A stretch of DNA of 64,000 bases from Pseudomonas alkylphenolica (GTDB lineage: Bacteria; Pseudomonadota; Gammaproteobacteria; Pseudomonadales; Pseudomonadaceae): contig NZ_JADUCM010000002.1 of NCBI RefSeq assembly GCF_016009175.1, forward strand, positions 1 to 64,000, given 5' to 3'. This document shows, in pieces, positions 56,366 to 64,000 of the stretch (positions are counted from its first letter, which is position 1; the number at the start of each line of letters is the position of its first letter). A program made the translations under genes and the position numbers. The notes under the pieces were generated by a model, which was given only the letters and a program-made list of their open reading frames with translations, was not told the origin of the DNA and made no database searches.

Positions 56366-57071
56366 GCTGTTTCTCCTTGTTTTTATGCCAGCCGAAGTAG
56401 AGGTAAAGCAGGACCAACGCCAGCGCCAGGGCAAACCATTGCACGGCGTAGCCAAGGTGTTTTTCCGGCCCCATGGCGACCACCGGCCAGTCCAGGCGAT
56501 AGCTGGCCGGGCCCGCTTCGAGGCGCAATTCATGAGCAAAGCCTTCACGGGCCAGCTGTGGCCACAGGTGACTGGCATCAACGGCGGTCAACAGATGCGG
56601 CCAGCTGCCGCCTTCGGGATCGGCATGCAGCTGGAACGTTGCCCCGGGAGCAACATAGACCCAGGCATCCAGGCTCAACGCCTGGTCGGGAGTGGAGAAC
56701 TGCACCGGATTTCGTCGATCCGGCCAGGGCAGCCAGCCGCGATTGACCAGCACCCAGAGCCCGCTAGCCTGGTCGAGAAAGGGTTGCAGCAGCTCGACGC
56801 CCACCTGGCCATTGCGCACGCGGTTATCCAGCAACAGGCTGTGCTCGGCATCGAAATGGCCAAACAGCTGTACCCGGCGAAAGGCGGGATCGTCCATCGC
56901 GGGCAGTTCGCCAGCGCGCACTTGCTCCCCGGCCTGCCGTTCGGCATAACTGGCCAGCAGCACGCGCTTTTCCTGGGCGCGCCCAAGCTGCCAGCAGCCC
57001 AGTGCAATCAGCCCGGGCAACAGCATCAGCACGACCAGGGTGGGCACCCAGCCGGGGCGAAAGTGCTTCAC
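56331..57071 (-). CDS. SURF1 family oxidase assembly protein
   Basis: A 246-residue protein with two terminal membrane helices and a periplasmic centre, the SURF1 layout. The N-terminal helix ends in GLIALGCWQLGRAQEKR. VLLDNRVRNGQVGVELLQP and VLVNRGWLPWPDRR are the central conserved parts, and HLGYAVQWFALALALVLLYL is the C-terminal helix. It helps insert heme A into subunit I. Its end overlaps the next gene by 35 bases. Divergent from the DUF2909 gene. Confidence 0.9.
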   Translation of the reverse strand: MKHFRPGWVPTLVVLMLLPGLIALGCWQLGRAQEKRVLLASYAERQAGEQVRAGELPAMDDPAFRRVQLFGHFDAEHSLLLDNRVRNGQVGVELLQPFLDQASGLWVLVNRGWLPWPDRRNPVQFSTPDQALSLDAWVYVAPGATFQLHADPEGGSWPHLLTAVDASHLWPQLAREGFAHELRLEAGPASYRLDWPVVAMGPEKHLGYAVQWFALALALVLLYLYFGWHKNKEKQHGSRHESSQHV

Positions 57072-57134
57072 CTGATCACCACAGGGTCAGTCGCTATACT
57101 TGAACTCATCGATGCATCCCCCCGGAGTTTCGCC

Positions 57135-57338
57135 ATGCTTAAAGCTGCGATTGTCCTGATGCTGCTGGCAACCATTGCCAGTCTGTTCAGTGGCCTGTTC
57201 TTTCTGGTCAAGGACGATGGGCACTCCACGCGTCTGCTCAAAGCGCTCACCGTGCGGGTCAGCCTCGCTGCACTGACCCTTGCGCTGATTACCTGGGGCT
57301 TCTACAGCGGCCAGTTGGTCTCCCACGCGCCTTTCTGA
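57135..57338 (+). CDS. DUF2909 twin-helix membrane protein
   Basis: A 67-residue protein with two membrane helices (AAIVLMLLATIASLFSGLFF and VSLAALTLALITWGFYSG) joined by a polar loop (VKDDGHSTRLLKALTVR), the twin transmembrane DUF2909 pattern. CGGAG lies 6 bases before the ATG. It is the only plus-strand gene in the oxidase cluster, between surf1 and coxC, and its stop is 6 bases from the coxC stop. Function unknown; the location suggests a link to the oxidase. Confidence 0.87.
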   Translation: MLKAAIVLMLLATIASLFSGLFFLVKDDGHSTRLLKALTVRVSLAALTLALITWGFYSGQLVSHAPF

Positions 57339-57344
57339 ACAGCG

Positions 57345-58232
57345 CTACAGCACATAAACGAAGATAAACAGTCCCACCCAGACCACATCGACAAAGTGCC
57401 AATACCAACTGGCAGCCTCGAAACCAAAGTGTTTGTCAGCGTTGAAGTGCCCGCGCATGATCCGCACCAGCATCACGATCAGGATCAGGGTGCCCATGGT
57501 CACGTGGGCGCCGTGAAAACCCGTGAGCATGAAGAAGGTCGCGCCATAGATGCCCGAGCCCAAGGTCAGGCCCAGCTCGGTGTAGGCCTCGTGGTACTCG
57601 TAGGCTTGCAGAATCAGGAAGCTGATGCCCAGGAGAATGGTCAGCGCCAGCCAGAATTTCAGCGCACCGCGGTGATCCTTGCGCAATGCGTGGTGGGCGA
57701 TGGTCACGGTGACACTGGAACTGACCAGCAAGATGGTGTTGATCAGCGGCAGGTGCCACGGATCAATGACCTCCCTCGGAGGCGGGAAAAGTTTCGGATC
57801 CGGCGTATTGAGCAGCGGCCAGGAAAACTCGAAATTCGGCCAGAGCATGTGCGCCACGCCTTTCGCGCCTTCCCCACCCAGCCAGGGCCCGGCCAGGTTG
57901 CGCACATAGAACAGCGCACCGAAAAAGGCGATGAAGAACATCACCTCGGAAAAGATGAACCAGGACATGCCCCAGCGAAACGAGCGATCCAGTTGCGGGC
58001 TGTACAGTCCGGCTCGGCTCTCCTTGATCACCGCGCCAAACCAGCCGAAGAACATGTACACCAGGCACAGCATGCCGAAGAAAAAAATCCACGGCCCATG
58101 CGACTCCGGATGCCCGGCCTTGAGGTCGTTGAACCAGGTGCCCAGGCCAAACACGGTGATGAACATGCCGATAGTGGCAATGATCGGCCACTTGCTTTGC
58201 GCCGGTACGTAATAGTGCTGATGCGAAGCCAT
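57345..58232 (-). CDS. coxC: Cytochrome c oxidase subunit III
   Basis: A 295-residue subunit III with seven helices. Landmarks are HQHYYVPAQSKWPIIATIG, FRWGMSWFIFSEVMFFIAFFGALFY (with the conserved Glu), YEYHEAYTELGLTLGSGIYGATFF and the terminal WYWHFVDVVWVGLFIFVYVL. It stabilises proton uptake in the aa3 oxidase. It follows ctaG by 12 bases on the minus strand. Confidence 0.95.
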   Translation of the reverse strand: MASHQHYYVPAQSKWPIIATIGMFITVFGLGTWFNDLKAGHPESHGPWIFFFGMLCLVYMFFGWFGAVIKESRAGLYSPQLDRSFRWGMSWFIFSEVMFFIAFFGALFYVRNLAGPWLGGEGAKGVAHMLWPNFEFSWPLLNTPDPKLFPPPREVIDPWHLPLINTILLVSSSVTVTIAHHALRKDHRGALKFWLALTILLGISFLILQAYEYHEAYTELGLTLGSGIYGATFFMLTGFHGAHVTMGTLILIVMLVRIMRGHFNADKHFGFEAASWYWHFVDVVWVGLFIFVYVL

Positions 58233-58244
58233 GGTGCGTTCTCC

Positions 58245-58814
58245 TTATCGGGCGCCCTGTGCGGCCGGGCCCGCCACCTGTGCAACCGGCGGATGGCGAG
58301 CGGTGATATCAAACAGCGTGTAAGCCAGTGTCAGGTGTTTCACATCGCTGGGCAGGTCACGGTCGACGATGAAGCGCACCGGCATCTCGATGCGTTCCCC
58401 CGGCTGCAATACCTGCTGGGTAAAGCAGAAGCATTCGGTCTTGTGAAAATACGCGGCGGCCTCGGCCGGGGTAATGCTGGGGATTGCCTGGGCACTCATG
58501 GGCTTGTCGGTCGGATTGCGGGCAACAAAGATCATCTGGTTGACCGCCCCGGGATTGACGTCGATCTGGTCGGCGGTTGAATAGAAGTCCCAGACCATAT
58601 CGCTGGCATTGGTCGACATGAACTGCACCTTCACGCTTCTGTTCGGGTCGCTGACCTGCGTCCCTTCGTATTGCCCGCCCGTCTTGCCGTTGATTCCGAA
58701 GGCCTTGCACATCACGTCATAGATCGGCACCAGGGCAAACCCAAAGGCGAACATCACCACGGTCAGCAGCAACAGCCGCGCAACCAGGCGCTTAAGCGAT
58801 GTCCCTTCACTCAT
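58245..58814 (-). CDS. ctaG: Cytochrome c oxidase assembly factor CtaG (Cox11)
   Basis: A 189-residue protein with one N-terminal helix (ARLLLLTVVMFAFGFALVPIY) and a periplasmic copper-binding domain containing CFCF in KTECFCFTQQVLQPGE. It delivers copper to the CuB site of subunit I. It lies between coxA and coxC, the standard place. Confidence 0.94.
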   Translation of the reverse strand: MSEGTSLKRLVARLLLLTVVMFAFGFALVPIYDVMCKAFGINGKTGGQYEGTQVSDPNRSVKVQFMSTNASDMVWDFYSTADQIDVNPGAVNQMIFVARNPTDKPMSAQAIPSITPAEAAAYFHKTECFCFTQQVLQPGERIEMPVRFIVDRDLPSDVKHLTLAYTLFDITARHPPVAQVAGPAAQGAR

Positions 58815-58839
58815 GGCAGCCTCCTTGGGCCTGTGCCGT

Positions 58840-60429
58840 TCACTTCACTTCCGGTGGGGTCTGGAACGTGTGATAGGGGGCTGGAGACGGCACTGACCAC
58901 TCCAGACCCTCGGCGCCGTCCCAGGGTTTGGCCGGTGCAGGTTTACCGCCACGAATGCACTTGATGACAATGAACAGGAAGAAAATCTGCGTGGCACCGA
59001 AGGTGAATGCACCGATCGACGAGACCATGTTGAAGTCGGCGAACTGCAGGTTGTAGTCTGGAATCCGCCGCGGCATCCCGGCCAGGCCGACAAAATGCAT
59101 CGGGAAAAACGCCATGTTCATGCCAATGAAAGAAAGCCAGAAATGCAGCTTGCCCAGGGTTTCGTCATACATGTGCCCGGTCCATTTCGGCAGCCAGTAG
59201 TAGGCCGAGGCAAAGATGCCGAAGATCGCCCCGGGCACCAGCACGTAATGGAAGTGAGCCACCACGAAGTAAGTGTCGTGGTACTGGAAATCCGCCGGGG
59301 CAATGGCCAGCATCAACCCAGAGAAACCGCCGATGGTGAACAGGATGACGAAGGCAATGGCGAACAGCATCGGCGTTTCGAAGGTCAGCGAGCCTTCCCA
59401 CATGGTGCTGACCCAGTTGAATACCTTCACCCCGGTGGGCACGGCAATGAGCATGGTGGCGTACATGAAGAACAGCTCGCCGACCACCGGAATGCCGACC
59501 ACGAACATGTGGTGGGCCCAGACAATAAAGGACAGGAACGCAATCGCCCCGGTGGCATAGACCATCGAGGTGTAACCGAACAGCGGCTTGCGCGAAAACG
59601 CCGGGATGATCGAGCTGACCGCGCCGAACGCCGGCAGGATCATGATGTACACCTCGGGGTGGCCGAAGAACCAGAACACATGCTGGAACAACACCGGATC
59701 ACCGCCACCGGCGGCACTGAAGAAGCTGGTGCCGAAGTGGATATCCATCAGCATCATGGTCACCACCCCCGCCAGCACCGGCATCACCGCGATCAAAAGA
59801 AACGCAGTGATCAGCCAGGTCCAGACGAACAGCGGCATTTTCATCAGGGTCATGCCCGGGGCACGCAAGTTGAGGATGGTGGCGATAACGTTGATCGCGC
59901 CCATGATCGAGCTGATGCCCATCAGGTGAATGGCAAAAATGAAGAAGGTCACGCTTGCCGGTGCGTAGGTGGTGGAGAGCGGGGCGTAGAAGGTCCAGCC
60001 GAAGTTCGGTCCGCCACCGGGCATGAACAGGGTCGAAACCAACAGCAAGAAGGCCGCTGGCAGCAGCCAGAAGCTGAAGTTGTTCATCCGCGGCAGGGCC
60101 ATGTCCGGCGCACCGATCATCAACGGGATCATCCAGTTGGCCAGGCCGACGAAGGCTGGCATCACCGCACCGAAGACCATCACCAGGCCATGCATGGTGG
60201 TCATCTGGTTGAAAAATTCCGGCTGGACGATCTGCAGGCCAGGCTGGAACAGCTCGGCGCGGATGACCATGGCGAAGGAGCCACCCAACAGGAAGGCGAT
60301 GAAACTGAACCACAGGTACATGGTGCCGATGTCTTTGTGGTTGGTGGTCAGCACCCAGCGCATCAGGCCCTTGGCCGGTCCGTGGGCGTGCTCATGACCC
60401 TGGCTGTGGTCGTCGATCACTGCGCTCAT
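58840..60429 (-). CDS. coxA: Cytochrome c oxidase subunit I
   Basis: A 529-residue heme-copper oxidase subunit with 12 helices carrying heme a, heme a3 and CuB. The His-Tyr crosslink motif WFFGHPEVYIMILPAFG, the CuB histidines in VWAHHMFVVG, and the heme ligands in FHYVLVPGAIFGIFASAYYW and MTTMHGLVMVF are present. The D-channel segment NWMIPLMIGAPDMALPRMNN identifies an A-type oxidase. It reduces oxygen to water and pumps protons, with electrons from cytochrome c. Confidence 0.96.
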   Translation of the reverse strand: MSAVIDDHSQGHEHAHGPAKGLMRWVLTTNHKDIGTMYLWFSFIAFLLGGSFAMVIRAELFQPGLQIVQPEFFNQMTTMHGLVMVFGAVMPAFVGLANWMIPLMIGAPDMALPRMNNFSFWLLPAAFLLLVSTLFMPGGGPNFGWTFYAPLSTTYAPASVTFFIFAIHLMGISSIMGAINVIATILNLRAPGMTLMKMPLFVWTWLITAFLLIAVMPVLAGVVTMMLMDIHFGTSFFSAAGGGDPVLFQHVFWFFGHPEVYIMILPAFGAVSSIIPAFSRKPLFGYTSMVYATGAIAFLSFIVWAHHMFVVGIPVVGELFFMYATMLIAVPTGVKVFNWVSTMWEGSLTFETPMLFAIAFVILFTIGGFSGLMLAIAPADFQYHDTYFVVAHFHYVLVPGAIFGIFASAYYWLPKWTGHMYDETLGKLHFWLSFIGMNMAFFPMHFVGLAGMPRRIPDYNLQFADFNMVSSIGAFTFGATQIFFLFIVIKCIRGGKPAPAKPWDGAEGLEWSVPSPAPYHTFQTPPEVK

Positions 60430-60481
60430 GTCCTGTCTCCTGCAATCCGGTGGCTGGTGCGGGAAAAGCCTTCAGGCCGGC

Positions 60482-61609
60482 TCATTTGCTTTCTGCCTGT
60501 TTGATCGCCAACACGTCCTTGGGTGTGACCATGTCACCCTTGTTGTTGCCCCAGGCGTTGCGCTCGTAGGTCACCACGGCAGCGATATCCACTTCCGACA
60601 GCTGCTTGCCAAACGCGGCCATGGCCGTGCCCGGTTTGCCGTGGAAGACAAGGCTCAGGTGATCTTCCTTGGGACCGGTGGCGACTTTCGAGCCCTTGAG
60701 CGCCGGGAACATCGGCGGCAGGCCCTGGCCTTCGGCCTGGTGACAGGCCACGCAGGTGGTGTGGTAGACCTTGTCACCGCGCTCGACCAACTCCTGCAGG
60801 GTCCATTCCTTGCTGGTCAGCTCCTTGAGTTTGGCGGCCTCGGCCTTGCGTTCGGCGAGCCAGGTGTCGTAGTCGGCCTTGGACTTGACCTCGACCACCA
60901 CTGGCATGAAGCCGTGGTCCTTGCCGCACAGTTCAGTGCATTGACCGCGATAGATGCCGGGCTTCTCGACCCGGGTCCAGGCCTCGTTGACGAAACCGGG
61001 GATGGCGTCACGCTTGACCGCGAACGCCGGCACCCACCAGGAGTGGATGACGTCGGCGGCAGTCACCAGAAAGCGCACCTTGGCGCCGACGGGCAGCACC
61101 AGCGGCTGATCGACTTCGAGCAGGTAATGTTCGTCTTTGGGGGCTTTGTTGTGAATCTGGTCGGCAGGGGTGGCCAGGTTGCTGAAGAACTCGACGTCCT
61201 GGCCCAGGTATTTGTAGTGCCACTTCCACTGGTAGCCGGTGACCTGGATATCGATGTCCGATTCGCTGGCATCGTAGATATCGATCAGGGTTTTGGTCGC
61301 CGGAATGGCCATGGCAACCAGGATCAGGAACGGTACCACCGTCCACATGATCTCGACCCAGGTGTGCTCATGAAAATGTGCAGGCTGCTGCCCTGTGGAA
61401 CGACGGTGGATGATCATCGACCAGAACATTGCGCCAAAGACCACCACGCCGATGATCACGCAGATCCAGAAAATGGTCATGTGCAGATCGAATACGGCGT
61501 TGCTGACTTCCGTCGCCCCTGGCGCCATGTTCACCGTCCAGGCCGCATTGGCCTGTCCGATTATCGACCACAACAGAAGGCCCATCCATACGCGTGGATG
61601 TCGCATCAT
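60482..61609 (-). CDS. coxB: Cytochrome c oxidase subunit II with fused cytochrome c domain
   Basis: A 375-residue subunit with signal peptide (GQANA), two helices, a CuA domain (IYRGQCTELCGKDHGFMPVV gives both Cys, His and Met ligands) and a C-terminal class I cytochrome c domain with CVACHQAEGQG. This caa3-like fusion accepts electrons from periplasmic cytochromes such as c4. AAGGGG lies 8 bases before the first of two ATGs. It is the first gene of the oxidase operon, so the promoter lies in 61610-61977. Confidence 0.95.
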   Translation of the reverse strand: MMRHPRVWMGLLLWSIIGQANAAWTVNMAPGATEVSNAVFDLHMTIFWICVIIGVVVFGAMFWSMIIHRRSTGQQPAHFHEHTWVEIMWTVVPFLILVAMAIPATKTLIDIYDASESDIDIQVTGYQWKWHYKYLGQDVEFFSNLATPADQIHNKAPKDEHYLLEVDQPLVLPVGAKVRFLVTAADVIHSWWVPAFAVKRDAIPGFVNEAWTRVEKPGIYRGQCTELCGKDHGFMPVVVEVKSKADYDTWLAERKAEAAKLKELTSKEWTLQELVERGDKVYHTTCVACHQAEGQGLPPMFPALKGSKVATGPKEDHLSLVFHGKPGTAMAAFGKQLSEVDIAAVVTYERNAWGNNKGDMVTPKDVLAIKQAESK

Positions 61610-61977
61610 TGCGGGTTCCCCTTATCGTTCTTGTTATCCCGGAGGCATGGACCTACGGCTAAGGGTACGGCGGCCAAGACTGCTAACTTCGACAACCACC
61701 CCCCTGCGAACTGCAGTCGGGCCTCATCAGCACATCACTTTCAACCGGAGTATAGACAGCGACCTCGACCACGCAACGCGACAGGAAAATTCAACTTGCT
61801 CAAGTTGATCGTTTGCGTCTCAGGCCGCGAACCACGCGGGCTGGGGCACAATGATGGCACATTGATATAATTGCCGAGCATTAAATGGCTTTCGGTTATG
61901 CAAAATGCGTCTTAAACATCTGCAGAACCGAGCTACCTTATGTCTTCCGTTTGTCACGCCTTTACCCTGGAGTTGTC
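61610..61977. other. Divergent regulatory region between coxB and the 215-residue gene
   Basis: This 368-base gap has no gene. It contains a perfect hairpin-type palindrome CAACTTG-CT-CAAGTTG (61792-61807) and a TATAAT at 61866-61871, about 110 bases before the plus-strand gene, without a good -35 at 16-18 bases. GGAG at 61969-61972 is that gene's ribosome binding site. The coxB promoter on the minus strand could not be pinned down. Confidence 0.45.
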
Positions 61978-62625
61978 ATGAACATCGCCGCTTTGCGCGA
62001 GCAGATTACCCGTGCCCATCAACATGAGACCGAAACCGGCCAACTGAAACAGCAGCTCGACACTCAATTGCCACACCTGCACCCGTCGATCCAGCTTCCT
62101 GAAAACGATGCCAAGGGTGCATTGGTACGCTTCGTCACTGCCTACATCGAGCAGGTTCCGGAACTCCTTGAGGCCGCCAATGAAGTGGCCCGCGAAGCCG
62201 GTATCGAATCGCAGATCAAGCCGGTGCTGAAAATCGCCGAAGAGTATTTTCTGCAGCCACCGCAAATCATGAATGGCCATGTCGGCCTTGATTGCCTGCT
62301 GGACGAAGCCTACCTGGCTCACCGCCTGGTGGAAGAAGTAAACGATCTGTACATCAAGCATTTTCAGCAGCCGCTGATCCCGCTGGACACCACCGTGGCC
62401 AACCTGATCGCCCACCAGCTGATCGGCGAAGAATTCGCCAACCAGCTGGATGAAGTGGTTCACCACTCAGTGGACGAAATGCTCAATGAAGAGAGCTTTG
62501 CCCTGGAATCGGTGGAGCAATACCGCGACAAACTCAGCAGCCCGGACACCGGCGCCGCGTGGAAACGCTGGCCTTGCCTGTCGCGGCAGTTGGGGGTTGG
62601 ACTGGAGCTGGATCAGCCGGCTTGA
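61978..62625 (+). CDS. Conserved hypothetical protein, alpha-helical
   Basis: A 215-residue protein, probably cytosolic and mostly alpha-helical, with no signal peptide or membrane segment. Notable stretches are ALVRFVTAYIEQVPELLEAA, HVGLDCLLDEAYLAHRLVEE and VANLIAHQLIGEEFANQL. I recognise no characterised family. The position between coxB and the SulP gene is conserved in pseudomonads as I recall. GGAG lies 5 bases before ATG 61978; the frame is open further upstream without a site. It converges on the SulP gene with 21 bases between stops. Confidence 0.75.
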   Translation: MNIAALREQITRAHQHETETGQLKQQLDTQLPHLHPSIQLPENDAKGALVRFVTAYIEQVPELLEAANEVAREAGIESQIKPVLKIAEEYFLQPPQIMNGHVGLDCLLDEAYLAHRLVEEVNDLYIKHFQQPLIPLDTTVANLIAHQLIGEEFANQLDEVVHHSVDEMLNEESFALESVEQYRDKLSSPDTGAAWKRWPCLSRQLGVGLELDQPA

Positions 62626-62646
62626 AGCACGCTCACCGGGTCAGAA

Positions 62647-64000
62647 TCAGGCGCCCAACCCGACCGTTGTGCGCGCCCGGCCTTCGACCCGGCGCTTGAG
62701 CCTGCGCTGTTCAATCACCAGGCGTGAGCCGTTGCCGGCATTGGCGCGCCCCCAATCTTCCAGCAGCTCCAGGCAGGAATGGTCGATGTAGCTGAGGTTG
62801 GCCAGCGGCACATGCAGCGTGGTGCCGGGCGCAATGCCTTCGAGCACCTGCGCCAGCGCCGGTACCTTGAGAAAGGTTGCCGCGCCGCTCAACCGCAGTT
62901 CCATGTGTCCCGGGGCCTCCAGGCTGGCAACACTGATCTTCAAGCGCGCCGCCTTGAGCGCCAGCTTGAGCAAGGTCAAGGCAAAGCCAAGCAGCACACC
63001 GGTCAACAAGTCGGTGAAGATGATCGCCAGGGCCGTCGCGGCATAGGTGAACATCGGCATCCGGCCATAGCGGCCCAGGCCACGAAAGGCTTTGAAGTCG
63101 ACCAGCTTGATGCCGGTATACACCAGTACACCTGCCAGACTGGCAACCGGAATCTGTTGCAGCACCGCACTGAGTGCGACCACAAACGCCAGTAGCCAGC
63201 AGCCATGCAGGACGGCTGACAAACGCGTCCGGGCGCCTGCCTGAACATTGGCCGAGCTGCGTACGATCACCCCCGTCATCGGCAACGCACCGAGTACACC
63301 GCAAAGCATATTGCCCAACCCTTGAGCGGACAGTTCGCGGTCGAAGTCCGAGCGCTGGCCGTTGTGCATACGGTCAACGGCAGCTGCCGACAACAACGTT
63401 TCGGCACTGGCGATGAAGGCCAGGGCGAAGGCCGCAACCAGCAGGTCCGGGTTGGCAAGATTGAGCAGGTCGACCGGGTTCAGCCAGTCGACTGCCTCAC
63501 TCAGGTCAGCAGGCACCTGAACGCGGTTTACCGGCAGCGCCAGCCAGAGACTGATGGCGGTCATCGACGCCACGCCGAGCAAGGCCCCTGGTACAAAACG
63601 CAGTGACTGCGGCCGAAAGCGTTCCCACCCCCACATCACCGCAATCGTGCCAAGGCCCAATGCAGCAGCCTTCCAGCCATTACCCCGGGCTTCCAGCGGC
63701 AATGCCTGACTGACCGTGGCGGGAAAACCCAGCAGGTTGGCCAGGCCTGAAGGTTGCGGTGCACTGTCGAACATCACATGGACTTGCGACAGCACGATCA
63801 GCACGCCGATACCGGCCAGCATGCCGTAGACCACGGCCGGTGCCGTGACCCGAAACCAGCAGCCCAGGCGCAAGCGCCCGGCCAGCAGTTGCAGCAAACC
63901 GGCCAGCAGCAGAATCGGTCCCAGCATCGCCACGCCATGCTGGCGCACCAGCTCGAACACCAGTACTGCCAGGCCTGCGGCCGGCCCACTGACCTGAAGC
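62647..64000 (-). CDS. SulP family anion transporter with STAS domain (partial, N-terminus beyond window)
   Basis: At least 450 residues of a SulP transporter. The frame is open through position 64000 and continues the classic LQVSGPAAGLAVLVFELV, so the N-terminus lies beyond the right edge. The membrane part includes VNRVQVPADLSEAVDWLNP, FIASAETLLSAAAVDRMHNG, DFDRELSAQGLGNMLCGVLGALPMTG split over two helices, and the last ~90 residues form a STAS domain (LHVPLANLSYIDHSCLELLE). SulP members carry sulfate, bicarbonate or other anions; a bicarbonate role is plausible if a carbonic anhydrase gene follows, as in related genomes. Confidence 0.9.
   Translation of the reverse strand, partial: LQVSGPAAGLAVLVFELVRQHGVAMLGPILLLAGLLQLLAGRLRLGCWFRVTAPAVVYGMLAGIGVLIVLSQVHVMFDSAPQPSGLANLLGFPATVSQALPLEARGNGWKAAALGLGTIAVMWGWERFRPQSLRFVPGALLGVASMTAISLWLALPVNRVQVPADLSEAVDWLNPVDLLNLANPDLLVAAFALAFIASAETLLSAAAVDRMHNGQRSDFDRELSAQGLGNMLCGVLGALPMTGVIVRSSANVQAGARTRLSAVLHGCWLLAFVVALSAVLQQIPVASLAGVLVYTGIKLVDFKAFRGLGRYGRMPMFTYAATALAIIFTDLLTGVLLGFALTLLKLALKAARLKISVASLEAPGHMELRLSGAATFLKVPALAQVLEGIAPGTTLHVPLANLSYIDHSCLELLEDWGRANAGNGSRLVIEQRRLKRRVEGRARTTVGLGA

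Noticed and set aside
61842..61871. Full sigma70 promoter for the 215-residue gene
   Set aside because: TATAAT is perfect but the hexamer at the -35 position (TGGGGC) does not match, so only the -10 is mentioned.

Overview
The window is chromosomal core DNA of a fluorescent Pseudomonas, most likely of the P. putida group. This rests on high GC, on gene content, and on gene order: gcdH/gcdR, pntAA-AB-B, algB-kinB, dsbA-cc4-engB-polA, thrB, znuA/zur-znuCB, katE, metNIQ, and the coxBA-ctaG-coxC/surf1/ctaAB-sco cluster. From memory this is the order seen near the origin side of P. putida chromosomes, read in reverse. I could not run a search. I see no prophage, IS element, CRISPR array, tRNA or rRNA body in the window.

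Layout, left to right. Positions 1-204 carry two tandem, strong sigma70 promoters on the minus strand that point out of the window; they look like rRNA operon promoters. Next come the glutaryl-CoA branch (CoA-transferase, gcdH, divergent gcdR), the proton-translocating transhydrogenase pntAA-AB-B, and an acetyl-CoA hydrolase/transferase. A small DUF1127 gene sits inside a dense cluster of ACTGT/ACAGT motifs. It is followed by three tandem secreted DUF2388 paralogues, the last overlapping a DUF4105 protein that carries an HExxH motif. Then come a GFA-family enzyme, a citrate transporter, TerC, a Na/Pi transporter with a PhoU-like tail, an M16 peptidase, a DUF5924/DUF2914 membrane protein, a four-gene MCE (Mla-like) lipid transport operon, a fused SpmA/SpmB-type membrane protein and GltP.

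From 26 to 36 kb there is a 745-base non-coding gap with several hairpins, a probable Ivy lysozyme inhibitor, small membrane proteins, and the AlgB/KinB two-component system. A surface and c-di-GMP block follows: EAL phosphodiesterase, AmpD-type amidase lipoprotein, GGDEF cyclase with a hexanucleotide repeat. From 36 to 48 kb lie a periplasmic redox block (DsbA, cytochromes c4 and c5), engB, and polA. Between engB and polA the minus strand shows a complete small-RNA unit (AlgU-type promoter, about 130 nt, strong terminator) in the place expected for ErsA. Then come thrB, a REP pair with its RAYT transposase, and the zinc uptake cluster.

From 48 kb to the end are the KatE catalase, the methionine ABC importer, the full aa3-type cytochrome c oxidase structural and assembly cluster (transcribed leftward, with one small DUF2909 gene in the opposite sense), an uncharacterised protein, and a SulP transporter cut by the right edge.

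Functionally the window is mostly housekeeping metabolism, respiration and envelope maintenance. The parts least explained by known biology are the DUF2388/DUF4105 operon, the motif cluster around DUF1127, the 26.1-26.9 kb gap, and the SCO-like protein inside the cox assembly genes.
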